Below, in pieces: positions 1 through 7,239 of a stretch of DNA of 64,000 nucleotides. Origin of the DNA: Pseudomonadota bacterium (GTDB lineage: Bacteria; Pseudomonadota; Alphaproteobacteria; Rhizobiales; Rhizobiaceae); the NCBI GenBank assembly GCA_023390055.1, contig JAEWDP010000169.1, forward strand, positions 18,031-82,030. The letters are read 5' to 3'. A model generated the notes under the pieces. The model was not told the DNA's origin. It saw only the letters and a list, made by a program, of their open reading frames with translations, and ran no database searches. Made by a program: the position numbers and the translations under genes. The stretch's first letter is position 1; every line of letters begins with the position of its first letter.

Positions 1-107
1 TAACAGGCAGAGACCTTAATTTTACTATTAATCAACAAAGGTTGATTTCTATATTACGTAATAATAACAATAACTTATAATACTAACAAAAGGAAAATCA
101 TCATCTT

Positions 108-134
108 TTATGCTGCACCGCAGCATAATTTTTT
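108..134 (+). terminator. Rho-independent terminator of a gene left of the window
   Basis: A perfect 9-bp stem (TTATGCTGC, 108-116, with GCAGCATAA, 120-128) closes on a 3-base loop and is followed by six T on the + strand. This is a textbook intrinsic terminator reading rightwards. The gene it ends must lie mostly before position 1, since the first 107 bases are AT-rich and hold no convincing reading frame. A second small inverted repeat, ATCAAC-aaag-GTTGAT, sits at 31-46. Confidence 0.8.
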
Positions 135-190
135 CTTTTCAATCGTGGAAAAAACGATTTTACTCAGGCTGTCAACGCAAGGAGGCAGAG

Positions 191-268
191 ATGGGACGTG
201 CATACTCTCTTAATGTCCTGGTAGTCGGTGCAGCGTTTGTGTTTGTGGCTTCCATGCTCTTCATTTGA
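191..268 (+). CDS. 25-residue hydrophobic membrane peptide
   Basis: An ATG at 191 opens a 25-codon frame ending in TGA at 266-268. A near-perfect ribosome binding site, AAGGAGG (179-185), lies 5 bases upstream. The peptide begins with a short polar stretch (MGRAYSLN) and continues as an unbroken hydrophobic segment of about 17 residues ending MLFI, so it would span the membrane once. It has its own unit: an upstream terminator isolates it from the preceding gene and a hairpin with T-rich tail follows it. The family is not recognised and no function is proposed. It is too short for ordinary gene callers, so it could be missed in related genomes. The strong Shine-Dalgarno sequence and the terminator bracket are the main support. 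Confidence 0.6.
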   Translation: MGRAYSLNVLVVGAAFVFVASMLFI

Positions 269-339
269 GCGCCACATTCTCTCCACACCAAGACATATCT
301 GGCATCCGTGACACTTTGATGAAAGTTTGGCGATTAGGG

Positions 340-367
340 AACGCAGTTCGGCAACGGGCTGCGTTTT
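340..367 (+). terminator. Hairpin terminator after the 25-residue peptide
   Basis: AACGCAG (340-346) pairs with CTGCGTT (359-365) around a 12-base loop. The + strand continues into a short T-rich tail. The T tail is on the + strand only, so it serves the small peptide gene rather than metF, whose coding sequence starts immediately to the right on the other strand. Confidence 0.45.
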
Positions 368-368
368 C

Positions 369-1271
369 TTATGCGGCAGCCCCTGCCCGCATATCGGTCT
401 GCCTTGTCCTTCCAAGACGTTCCAGAACACCGTTCACAAGCGCAGACCGGTTCATCGTATAGATATGGAAGTCGTTTGCCAGACCGCGTGAAACGAGATC
501 TTCGATCTGCTCCGCCGCCACGTCTGCCGCAACCTGCGCACGCGCCTCCGGCCTGTCACCCAAACCTTCAAAACGGACATCAAGGAAAGATGGTACTGAA
601 GACCCGCAACGGCTGGCGAAATTTTTCAATTGCGACAGGTTCTGGATCGGCATGATGCCTGGAATGACCGGAAGGACGATACCGGCCGCAGCTACCTTTT
701 CGAGATACCGCTCAAAGGTATCGTTATCGAAGAAGAACTGGGAGAGTGCGCGTGCGGCGCCCGCATCCGCCTTGCGCTTCAACATCTCGAAATCGGCATC
801 GAGATCGGCACTTTCCGGGTGCTTTTCCGGATAGGCGGAAACCGAGATATCGAAATCGCCAAGCTGTTTGAGACCAGCCACCAGTTCGGCAGCATTGGCG
901 TAGCCGGACGGATGGGGAGCATAGGCTGTGCCGATGCCGCTCGACGGATCGCCCCGAAGCGCCACAATACGCTTGACCCCGCAGGCGCGATAATCCTCAA
1001 CGACACCATGAACCTCGTCACGCGATGCATCGACACAGGTCAGGTGCGCGGCCGTATTGAGCGATGTCCTGGAGATCAGGCGTTCAACGGCAGCAAGTGT
1101 CGGCGCCTTTGTCGTCCCGCCGGCTCCATAGGTAACCGACACGAAGTCAGGGTTCCAGTCGCTGAGGTTTTCGATGGCATCCCACAACTGGGTTTCCATG
1201 TCTGCAGAACGCGGTGGGAAGAATTCAAATGAAATCCCAAAGGCATGCCGCGGCTTCTTTTCAGATGTCAT
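369..1271 (-). CDS. metF: Methylenetetrahydrofolate reductase
   Basis: A 300-residue flavoprotein that reduces 5,10-methylene-THF to 5-methyl-THF, the methyl donor for methionine synthase. The family's N-terminal FEFFPP motif, with its catalytic glutamate, is near residue 16. A SVTYGAGG segment follows, then HLTCVDASRDE, ALRGDPS, AYPEKHPES and FDNDTFERY, all in the expected order along one TIM barrel. The length matches bacterial MetF. It is cytosolic. The gene lies 14 bases after the ArsR-type regulator gene, so the two form one leftward operon, an arrangement common in Rhizobiales. Expression is likely controlled by that regulator through the operator at 2308-2329. Confidence 0.95.
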   Translation of the reverse strand: MTSEKKPRHAFGISFEFFPPRSADMETQLWDAIENLSDWNPDFVSVTYGAGGTTKAPTLAAVERLISRTSLNTAAHLTCVDASRDEVHGVVEDYRACGVKRIVALRGDPSSGIGTAYAPHPSGYANAAELVAGLKQLGDFDISVSAYPEKHPESADLDADFEMLKRKADAGAARALSQFFFDNDTFERYLEKVAAAGIVLPVIPGIMPIQNLSQLKNFASRCGSSVPSFLDVRFEGLGDRPEARAQVAADVAAEQIEDLVSRGLANDFHIYTMNRSALVNGVLERLGRTRQTDMRAGAAA

Positions 1272-1285
1272 GAGCGGTTTTCCCT

Positions 1286-2284
1286 TCAGGCTGTCGCAAG
1301 TTCTTCGGTCAGATCGTCCGCAATCAGCAGACGGCGATCACGGGCAAGCCAGACGGTCGCGGTCAGTGACGGACCGCCTTGCTTGTCAGTCTTGAGGTCA
1401 ATGACCTCCTGCAGGTCGAGATCGACTTTCTCCAGCCAGTCGGCCATGGTCTGATGAGAAAAGCCGAGACGGACGTGGGCATGTTCATCCCGCAGATATT
1501 CGAGGTCATGAGGCGCAAGATCGACGATCAGCAGCCGCCCACCCGGCCGCAAGACACGGGCAGCTTCCGCAATTGCCAGTTCCGGCTGGTCAAGAAAGTG
1601 GAGGACCTGATGGATGGTGACGAGATCGAAATCCTGCCCTTCGAGTGGCAGGTTGAGAATGTCGCCCTGACGGACGGAAGCTTTGACAATACCTGCCTTG
1701 TCGAGATTGGCACGTGCAACCGACAACATGTCGCGGCTCGCATCAATGCCGACAGCACGCCGATAGACCCGCGACAGTAGCTGCAGAATCCAGCCCGTAC
1801 CCGTTCCAAGGTCGAGGAGCGAATCGACGGGTGACTTGCCGATCAATTTCAGCAGCGCCTTTTCGACAGCCGTGTCGCTGACATGAAGCCGGCGCAGTTC
1901 ATCCCATTCCGATGCATTGCGGCTGAAATAGGCCTGGGCACGTTCAGCCCTAGCCCGCTTCACGGTCGCGAGCCGCTCACCATCACGCATCAGCACCGGA
2001 TCATCATTTGTCACTGAGCCAAGCAGCGTGCGAATGACCGCGGCTGCCGGTCCATCCTGCTTCAACCGAAAATATGCCCAGGCACCCTCCTGGTAGCGCT
2101 CGATCAGGTCTTCTTCTGCAAGGAGTTTCAGGTGCCTTGAAATACGGGGCTGCGACTGACCGAGAATTTCGGTAAGATCGGTGACTGTGAGATCACCGGC
2201 TGCAACAAGCGCCAGAAGACGAAAACGGGTTGGTTCACCCGCCGTCTTCAAGATATCGACCACAGTGTCGAGGGACAACGCCAT
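1286..2284 (-). CDS. ArsR-type regulator fused to a SAM-dependent methyltransferase domain
   Basis: The protein has 332 residues. Residues about 1-95 are a winged helix of the ArsR/SmtB type, with recognition-helix region GQSQPRISRHLKLL. Residues about 130-270 are a class I methyltransferase fold: LLDLGTGTGWILQLL is the SAM-binding glycine loop, followed by GIDASRDML and the motif LRPGGRLLIVDLAPH. Such fusions adjoining metF are thought to sense SAM or S-adenosylhomocysteine and repress methionine-cycle genes. Catalysis by the domain is not shown. It is co-transcribed with metF and its promoter region contains the 22-bp palindrome described next, so autoregulation is likely. The ligand is inferred from family and context only. 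Confidence 0.85.
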   Translation of the reverse strand: MALSLDTVVDILKTAGEPTRFRLLALVAAGDLTVTDLTEILGQSQPRISRHLKLLAEEDLIERYQEGAWAYFRLKQDGPAAAVIRTLLGSVTNDDPVLMRDGERLATVKRARAERAQAYFSRNASEWDELRRLHVSDTAVEKALLKLIGKSPVDSLLDLGTGTGWILQLLSRVYRRAVGIDASRDMLSVARANLDKAGIVKASVRQGDILNLPLEGQDFDLVTIHQVLHFLDQPELAIAEAARVLRPGGRLLIVDLAPHDLEYLRDEHAHVRLGFSHQTMADWLEKVDLDLQEVIDLKTDKQGGPSLTATVWLARDRRLLIADDLTEELATA

Positions 2285-2307
2285 TCGTCAGCCTTCCTTT
2301 CAATCAA

Positions 2308-2329
2308 GATATAAAGATATGTTTATATC
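2308..2329. promoter_or_regulatory. Palindromic operator of the ArsR-metF operon
   Basis: GATATAAA (2308-2315), six spacer bases, then TTTATATC (2322-2329). The two 11-base halves match at 10 of 11 positions. It lies 24 bases upstream of the regulator's start codon, within the expected promoter. AT-rich palindromes with AGATAT centres are typical of ArsR-type methionine-cycle regulators, so autorepression is inferred. Confidence 0.65.
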
Positions 2330-2424
2330 TATCGAGCGCCATAGGCAAGGGGATTTGCATATTTCCAAAATTTTCCATGGGAAGTGGTGTCGGCGATCAT
2401 CCTCAAGACGAGGCCGGGCCGCCT

Positions 2425-2440
2425 TGTGATGAAAATCACA
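2425..2440. promoter_or_regulatory. CRP-type binding site upstream of the cyd operon
   Basis: TGTGA (2425-2429), six bases, TCACA (2436-2440) is an exact match to the core CRP consensus. It lies 286 bases before cydA and about 95 bases upstream of the divergent metF operator, so it could serve either direction. No FNR/FixK-type box (TTGAT-N4-ATCAA) was found here. Confidence 0.4.
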
Positions 2441-2530
2441 TGTGCACTGATGCGCAGACAGCTGCATTTGGCTCCTGCACATATCAACGCAGCGGTAGTT
2501 GCACGATAACGATGGGAAATAACGTGGACG

Positions 2531-2704
2531 GTGACATCGGGAAGGAAGATCGAAAAAGGGACGAAGGCGATCACCGGCGACCGCATACAGACCGTCATGG
2601 GCTTTCTGGGACCTGATCTCTTCCGGCAGATCGGCATCATTGCAGGCCGCGCCAAAATCACGCGGGCAATGTGCTTGCATAGTCGGGAACGCGCTCTAGT
2701 TTAG
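2531..2704 (+). CDS. Possible 57-residue protein just before cydA
   Basis: A GTG at 2531 opens a 57-codon frame that ends in TAG at 2702-2704, 22 bases before cydA. The translation has a plausible amphipathic middle (TVMGFLGPDLFRQIGIIAGR) and codon use that looks coding. No family is recognised and the GTG lacks a good ribosome binding site. It may be a real leader gene of the cyd operon, the tail of a decayed gene, or chance. Competing frames on both strands overlap it. Confidence 0.25.
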   Translation: MTSGRKIEKGTKAITGDRIQTVMGFLGPDLFRQIGIIAGRAKITRAMCLHSRERALV

Positions 2705-2726
2705 CACATAATGATCGGAGGCGACG

Positions 2727-4157
2727 ATGTTTGATAATTTCGATGCCCTGCTTCTGGCACGAATTCAGTTTGCTTTCACCGTCTCCTTCCATTTCATTTT
2801 TCCCGCCTTCACCATCGGCCTGGCAAGTTTTCTGGCGGTCCTGGAGGGGCTATGGCTGTGGACCGGGCGTGCGGTCTTTCTCGACCTCTTCCGATACTGG
2901 ATCAAGATCTTTGCGATCAATTTCGCCATGGGCGTCGTCTCCGGCATCGTCCTTTCCTACCAGTTCGGGACCAACTGGTCGGTGTTTTCCGACCTTGCCG
3001 GCCCGATCGTCGGACCATTGATGGCGTATGAGGTGCTCACCGCATTCTTCCTCGAGGCGGGGTTCCTTGGCATAATGCTCTTTGGCCTGACCCGCGTCGG
3101 AAAAGGTCTTCATTTTACCGCAACGCTTGCGGTCGCAATCGGCACCTTACTGTCGTCCTTCTGGATCATCGCCGCCAATTCATGGATGCAGACGCCTGTC
3201 GGGCATGAGATGAACGCGGTCGGGCAATTCGTCCCGGCGCACTGGTGGCAGATCATTTTCAGTCCATCATTTCCCTACCGCCTCGTCCATACTGTTCTCG
3301 GATCATTCCTTACAACGGCACTGGTCGTCGGTGCGGTCGGCGCATGGCACCTATTGCGCGACCGTAACAATTCAGGCGCCCGTGTCATGTTCACCATGGC
3401 GATGGGCATGCTTGTCGTAACGGCACCAATCCAGGTTTTGGTCGGCGACCTTCACGGTCTCAACACGCTTGAGCACCAGCCGCTCAAGATCATGGCCATG
3501 GAGGGTCATTTCCAGAGCCATCCGGAAGGTGCACCCCTCTATCTTTTCGGGTTGCCGGACCAGGACGCAGCAACGATACGCTATCCCCTTGCCATCCCCC
3601 ACGCCGGCTCCCTTATCCTGAAGCACAGCCTGACTGCGCCGATGGAGGGTCTGGAGACAGTTCCACGCGAGGAGTGGCCCCCGGTCGCCGTTGTCTTCTG
3701 GTCGTTCCGTATCATGGTCGGACTGGGGCTTTTGATGTTTGCATTGGGTGGTATAGCAATGATCACGTATATGCGCGGTCGGCTTTTTGATTGGAAACCC
3801 CTTCACTGCTTCGCGATTGCCATGGGGCCTGCCGGCTTCGTCGCCGTGATTGCCGGATGGGTGACAACGGAAGTCGGACGCCAGCCATATACCGTCTACG
3901 GATTGTTGCGAACGGCAGACTCGGTCTCTCCACTCGACACACCGGCGGTAGCAACGTCCCTGATCGCATTCGTGGTCGTTTATTTCGCGGTTTTCTCCGT
4001 CGGTATCTGGTACATGTTGCGCTTGATGGCGCATGCGCCGATGGCTGCCGAACCCGGCCTTGAAGGCGGCACCGCGCCAATCCGGACTGCCGGCATCACA
4101 CCTGCCGCTGCGCTCCATCCAAACCGCGCACTTGGTGCCGACACCAAGGAGGAGTGA
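2727..4157 (+). CDS. cydA: Cytochrome bd-type quinol oxidase subunit I
   Basis: A 476-residue integral membrane protein carrying the haems of a bd oxidase, which reduces O2 to water with electrons from quinol. The N-terminal segment FHFIFPAFTIG holds the haem-ligand histidine (His22 here). The quinol-site region reads HQPLKIMAMEGHF. A short Q-loop follows, then the GRQPYTVYG signature near residue 385. The overall length and short Q-loop resemble the cyanide-insensitive (CioA) branch. ATG 2727 follows a GGAGG-like site (CGGAGGCG). It overlaps cydB by 4 bases, so translation is coupled. The assembly genes cydDC are not in the window. Confidence 0.93.
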   Translation: MFDNFDALLLARIQFAFTVSFHFIFPAFTIGLASFLAVLEGLWLWTGRAVFLDLFRYWIKIFAINFAMGVVSGIVLSYQFGTNWSVFSDLAGPIVGPLMAYEVLTAFFLEAGFLGIMLFGLTRVGKGLHFTATLAVAIGTLLSSFWIIAANSWMQTPVGHEMNAVGQFVPAHWWQIIFSPSFPYRLVHTVLGSFLTTALVVGAVGAWHLLRDRNNSGARVMFTMAMGMLVVTAPIQVLVGDLHGLNTLEHQPLKIMAMEGHFQSHPEGAPLYLFGLPDQDAATIRYPLAIPHAGSLILKHSLTAPMEGLETVPREEWPPVAVVFWSFRIMVGLGLLMFALGGIAMITYMRGRLFDWKPLHCFAIAMGPAGFVAVIAGWVTTEVGRQPYTVYGLLRTADSVSPLDTPAVATSLIAFVVVYFAVFSVGIWYMLRLMAHAPMAAEPGLEGGTAPIRTAGITPAAALHPNRALGADTKEE

Positions 4158-5155
4158 CCATGGATCTGCCGGTTCTCTGGGCTTTCATTCTTGCCTTTGC
4201 TGTCTTCGCCTATGTCGTGCTGGATGGCTTCGACCTGGGCATCGGCATTCTATTCCCAATGCTGGATCGTGGACAACAACGTGACCAGGCGATGAACTCG
4301 GTCGCCCCGGTCTGGGATGGCAACGAGACGTGGCTGGTGCTGGGAGGCGGTGGCCTTATGGCCGCCTTTCCGCTCGCCTACGCGATCATCATGCCGGCGC
4401 TCTATGCGCCGATTATCGCCATGCTGCTTGCGCTGATCTTTCGCGGAGTCGCCTTCGAATTTCGATGGCGCGATCCGGGTCATCAGTGGTTCTGGGACAT
4501 CTCCTTTGCGGGGGGCTCACTTCTCGCAGCATTCGCGCAAGGGGTGACCCTCGGCGCACTGCTGCAAGGTATCACAGTGGAAGGCCGGGCATATGCCGGC
4601 GACTGGTGGGAGTGGCTATCTCCGTTCAGCCTGCTTACCGGCGTCAGCCTCGTCATCGGCTATGCGCTGCTCGGCTCCACATGGCTGATCATGAAGACCG
4701 AAGGAACACTGCAGGACCGGGCTTTCAAATATGCCCGTATCGCCGGCATCGCCACTGTCATCTGTGTCGCGATGGTCAGCCTGGCGACGCCTTTCCTCGA
4801 AGAATCCTACTACGAGCGTTGGTTCGCCTGGCCTCAAACTCTGTTTACGGCGCAGGTACCACTGCTGGTCGCCGTCGCAACATTTGCTTATTTCTTCAGC
4901 CTTCATCGTCGCCACGAATACTTGCCATTCCTGTTAGCCCTTGGCCTGTTCATACTCAGCATGGCGGGGCTCGGCATCAGCATCTTCCCCGACGTCATAC
5001 CCGGTGCCGTCAGCATCCATGAGGCGGCGGCCCCTGAATCCAGCCTGATCTTCATGCTGGTCGGCGCAGGCGTTCTGATACCCATCATTCTCGCCTACAC
5101 TGGCTATTCTTATTGGGTGTTTCGCGGCAAGGTCGGCCATGAGGGTTACCATTGA
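4154..5155 (+). CDS. cydB: Cytochrome bd-type quinol oxidase subunit II
   Basis: A 333-residue polytopic partner of CydA. It opens with the family pattern FAYVVLDGFDLGIGILFP, followed by NSVAPVWDGNETWLVLGGGGL and the RGVAFEFRWRD stretch, all hallmarks of subunit II. About eight or nine membrane segments are visible. The start codon overlaps the cydA stop (ATGA-type overlap, preceded by AAGGAGG). Its stop codon overlaps the start of the DUF2474 peptide, giving a compact three-gene unit. Confidence 0.93.
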   Translation: MTMDLPVLWAFILAFAVFAYVVLDGFDLGIGILFPMLDRGQQRDQAMNSVAPVWDGNETWLVLGGGGLMAAFPLAYAIIMPALYAPIIAMLLALIFRGVAFEFRWRDPGHQWFWDISFAGGSLLAAFAQGVTLGALLQGITVEGRAYAGDWWEWLSPFSLLTGVSLVIGYALLGSTWLIMKTEGTLQDRAFKYARIAGIATVICVAMVSLATPFLEESYYERWFAWPQTLFTAQVPLLVAVATFAYFFSLHRRHEYLPFLLALGLFILSMAGLGISIFPDVIPGAVSIHEAAAPESSLIFMLVGAGVLIPIILAYTGYSYWVFRGKVGHEGYH

Positions 5156-5271
5156 ACGCCGAAGCACCCGGACCGCTCTGGTTGCGGCTTTTATGGTTCA
5201 TCGGTCTCTGGGCCGCCGGCGTCGGCTGCGTTGCAGCCGTTGGCTATGTGATCCGTCTCTGGCTGCTGTGA
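5152..5271 (+). CDS. DUF2474-type small subunit of the bd oxidase
   Basis: A TTG at 5152 overlaps the cydB stop in the sequence ATTGA and opens a 39-codon frame ending at 5271. After a short soluble start (about 8 residues), the peptide is a single hydrophobic helix with the pattern LWFIGLWAAGV followed by VIRLWLL. This matches the DUF2474 peptides found after cydB in many proteobacteria, which play a role like that of CydX, the small subunit that stabilises the oxidase haems. It is too short for most gene callers. The TTG start is inferred from translational coupling. Confidence 0.75.
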   Translation: MNAEAPGPLWLRLLWFIGLWAAGVGCVAAVGYVIRLWLL

Positions 5272-5403
5272 GAACGGCCAGGCAGTTGCAGAAGTCAGCT
5301 TGATTTAGTCCATGCATGGAGGCGAAATACAAGCATCCGGCGGAGTGTTAGCAGATCGATATGTTCTTGCTTCTTACATGGCAGATTGGTTGGCGAGATG
5401 ACA

Positions 5404-5721
5404 TCAGGCTATCGCCTGCAATCCCTTTTTCTGAATCACGGTCAGCAATCTAAGCGCAGGCCCGCCGGGCCTTTTCACGCCGCGCTCCCAGTCAGACAAA
5501 AGACCCTCGCTGACATTGAGGTAGCGAGCAAAAACCGGCTGAGAAATATGTTCGCGCTCTCGGATCGATCGGATTTCTTCGGGTGTCATAGGCTCGACTG
5601 CGGTCAGACTGGCATCGTCGAAATCGCGCATGGTCTGCTTGTCGATGGCGCCAGCCTCAAGCAATCCTTCCATGGTTTCATGGACGGCTGCCATTGCCTC
5701 ACTCTTGTATGTCTTCACCAT
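5404..5721 (-). CDS. HigA/NadS-type antitoxin with XRE DNA-binding domain
   Basis: About 105 residues. The C-terminal half is an XRE helix-turn-helix: TPEEIRSIREREHISQPVFA, then the recognition segment LNVSEGLLSDWERG and the typical tail GGPALRLLTVI. The N-terminal half is charged, as in antitoxins of the HigA/NadS branch. ATG 5721 is preceded by GGAG at 7 bases and overlaps the 3' end of the upstream toxin remnant, the usual toxin-first order. The toxin reading frame is broken, so this antitoxin is now unpaired and may act only as a repressor. Confidence 0.8.
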   Translation of the reverse strand: MVKTYKSEAMAAVHETMEGLLEAGAIDKQTMRDFDDASLTAVEPMTPEEIRSIREREHISQPVFARYLNVSEGLLSDWERGVKRPGGPALRLLTVIQKKGLQAIA

Positions 5722-5912
5722 TTTCAATCTCCGAAAAACGACGATCTGCGATCAGCATCACCATCCGCTCGTCTGACAGGATAGACGCAGGAACTTCTTT
5801 CGCCATCTTTTTTGAACCGAGCCTCTTCCTCGCTGTCGATGTTTGCCTGCTCACTCTTTGCAAAACCGAACACGAAAAATGCTCTCTGCTCCCGCCTATA
5901 CCTTAGCGGTCG
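5699..5912 (-). pseudogene. Truncated, frameshifted RelE/HigB-type toxin
   Basis: The motif FFVFGFAKSEQANIDSEEE, followed by a conserved tail ending in GEDIQE just before stop codon 5699-5701, is characteristic of the RelE/ParE-like partner of this antitoxin type. Two defects are visible. A run of six A (where five would keep frame) shifts the reading frame after the glutamate-rich stretch. Upstream of about 5912 the N-terminal half of the toxin is missing or scrambled. The gene cannot make an intact toxin. The stretch 5913-6187 before the next gene shows no convincing gene. Confidence 0.75.
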
Positions 5913-6187
5913 CCTTCGGCTGAGATGAAATGCGAACGATAGCTCGTCCCTGTGAAGGGAAGCGGCGTCGTTTTCTCGTTGCGCGGCTCGATGTGATCCA
6001 TTGTTCCCAGTTCCTCCGGCATGCAGGTATTCCAAGTGCGAGGCCGCGCCTTGCAATGTTGTGCTGTTCTGTATCTTGCCCTCTCCACTACGGGAGCCAC
6101 CGCTTGCACGGCGATCCCGTCGTCAACCCGGGACTGCTCTTCATGTACTTGCTCTCTTATGTTCTTTCATACTATCAATGAGCCATC

Positions 6188-6718
6188 ATGGCCGGATCAA
6201 GCACCATTGCCGTCATCGCGAATCGGGAAGGACAGGACACTCCAGCCCTCCTTTCGAAACTTGCGTCTCAATGGCGCGATGCCGGCATAAGCGTCGTCGG
6301 CTTACTTGACGAAGGCAATGATGGCGAGGGGATATGCAGTGCCGGCTTCCTCCGCGACATCGCTTCCGGAATAGCATATTCGATTCACCTCGACGCCCCG
6401 CTCGCAGGCTCGTCCTGTCATCTCGACCCCGCCGGAGTAGAAGACGCCTCTGCAGCGCTTCTCGATCAAATTGCCTCGGCCGATCTGATCGTCTTGAGTA
6501 AATTCGGCAAGCTGGAAGCGATGCGCAAGGGCTTATGGCCCGCGTTCTTGGCCGCTCTCGCCGCAGGCAAACCGTTGCTGACCACTGTCTCGCAAAAGCA
6601 TATCACGGCACTGAAGGCAATTGCTCCCAACGCACTCTGGCTCGAGGCTGACCGTCCGGCAGTGGAACACTGGTGGCACAAGACAAGTTCTGGCGGCACG
6701 CCCGCGTCTACAGACTGA
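6188..6718 (+). CDS. DUF2478 protein, molybdenum-locus NTPase-like
   Basis: The protein has 176 residues. It starts with a beta strand (TIAVIAN), has GISVVGLLDEGN, and then ADLIVLSKFGKLEA, a pattern of P-loop-like nucleotide-binding folds, although a classical Walker A is not evident. The family DUF2478 is repeatedly found beside molybdate transporter genes. Here it lies about 1 kb upstream of modE-modABC. A role in molybdate handling or as an accessory nucleotidase is inferred from context; the biochemical function is unknown. The ATG has only a weak ribosome binding site. Confidence 0.75.
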   Translation: MAGSSTIAVIANREGQDTPALLSKLASQWRDAGISVVGLLDEGNDGEGICSAGFLRDIASGIAYSIHLDAPLAGSSCHLDPAGVEDASAALLDQIASADLIVLSKFGKLEAMRKGLWPAFLAALAAGKPLLTTVSQKHITALKAIAPNALWLEADRPAVEHWWHKTSSGGTPASTD

Positions 6719-6773
6719 AATCGCCTAGATTCTGGCCTGCTGCGCAAGCGCACGTGCAACAAGCCAGCGGTTC

Positions 6774-6941
6774 TCAATGCGATTGAATCGCATTTGCAGT
6801 AATGTTCGCTTTTCGGCAGTGAGTCACCATCCGGGACGTCCACGGCGTGCGGATGCGACCGATGAAGATCAGCCTGGAATCAGTGGTATTGGGCCATTCG
6901 GCCGCGCGTTTGGCTGCCCGAATTTCGTCCTCCCGCACCAT
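6774..6941 (-). pseudogene. trmO: N-terminal fragment of a TrmO/TsaA-type tRNA methyltransferase
   Basis: The first 38 or so residues follow the start of the YaeB/TrmO family (SAM-dependent N6-methylation of the t6A37 base): MVREDEIRAA, then SRLIFIGRIRTPWTSRM. After that the similarity stops and the frame closes about 15 codons later, whereas full-length members have around 150-240 residues. The remaining part is not found downstream, so this is a deletion remnant. It begins 4 bases after the molbindin stop and retains a ribosome binding site (GAGGAG), showing it was once the second gene of that operon. Confidence 0.7.
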
Positions 6942-6945
6942 CGGT

Positions 6946-7155
6946 TCACTCCTCGATAGCGACAAGCACGTCCGACGCCTTGATCACGGCGATCGCATTT
7001 TTTCCATTGGCAAGCTGCAATTCATCTGCAGCCTCGTTCGTGATCGAGGATGTAATGACATTACCGCCGACATCAATGCGCACATGTGTGGTGGTGGTAC
7101 CCTTGACGACCTCGACAATCTTGCCCTTGAGCTGGTTGCGTGCGCTGATCTTCAT
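6946..7155 (-). CDS. mop: Molbindin, single Mop/TOBE-domain molybdate-binding protein
   Basis: At 69 residues it has exactly the size of one Mop domain. The start KISARNQLKGKIVEVVKGTT and the later VRIDVGGNVITSSITNEAAD are the molybdopterin-binding (TOBE/Mop) signature. Molbindins assemble as hexamers that store or buffer molybdate in the cytoplasm. The gene is divergent from modE, and the shared upstream region contains a palindrome resembling a ModE site, so molybdate-dependent control is likely. Confidence 0.88.
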   Translation of the reverse strand: MKISARNQLKGKIVEVVKGTTTTHVRIDVGGNVITSSITNEAADELQLANGKNAIAVIKASDVLVAIEE

Positions 7156-7183
7156 GACCTGGTCCCCTTGCTTGCATTTTTCA

Positions 7184-7205
7184 ACATAGCACGATAACGC
7201 TATGT
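7184..7205. promoter_or_regulatory. Candidate ModE operator between mop and modE
   Basis: ACATAGC (7184-7190), eight bases, GCTATGT (7199-7205) is a perfect 7+7 inverted repeat in the divergent mop/modE promoter region. ModE sites have this layout of two AT-containing half-sites. A further TATATG lies just downstream at about 7213. Binding by the adjacent ModE is inferred. Confidence 0.55.
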
Positions 7206-7239
7206 AGCAAAACTATATGACGATTGACGAAGGTCAAAC

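Noticed and set aside
31..46. ATCAAC-aaag-GTTGAT as an FNR/FixK box
   Set aside because: The half-sites are in the wrong order (FNR boxes are TTGAT-N4-ATCAA).
630..1232. Long + strand frame inside metF
   Set aside because: It is the mirror of a clear metF reading frame with strong family motifs; high-GC genes often leave such open frames.
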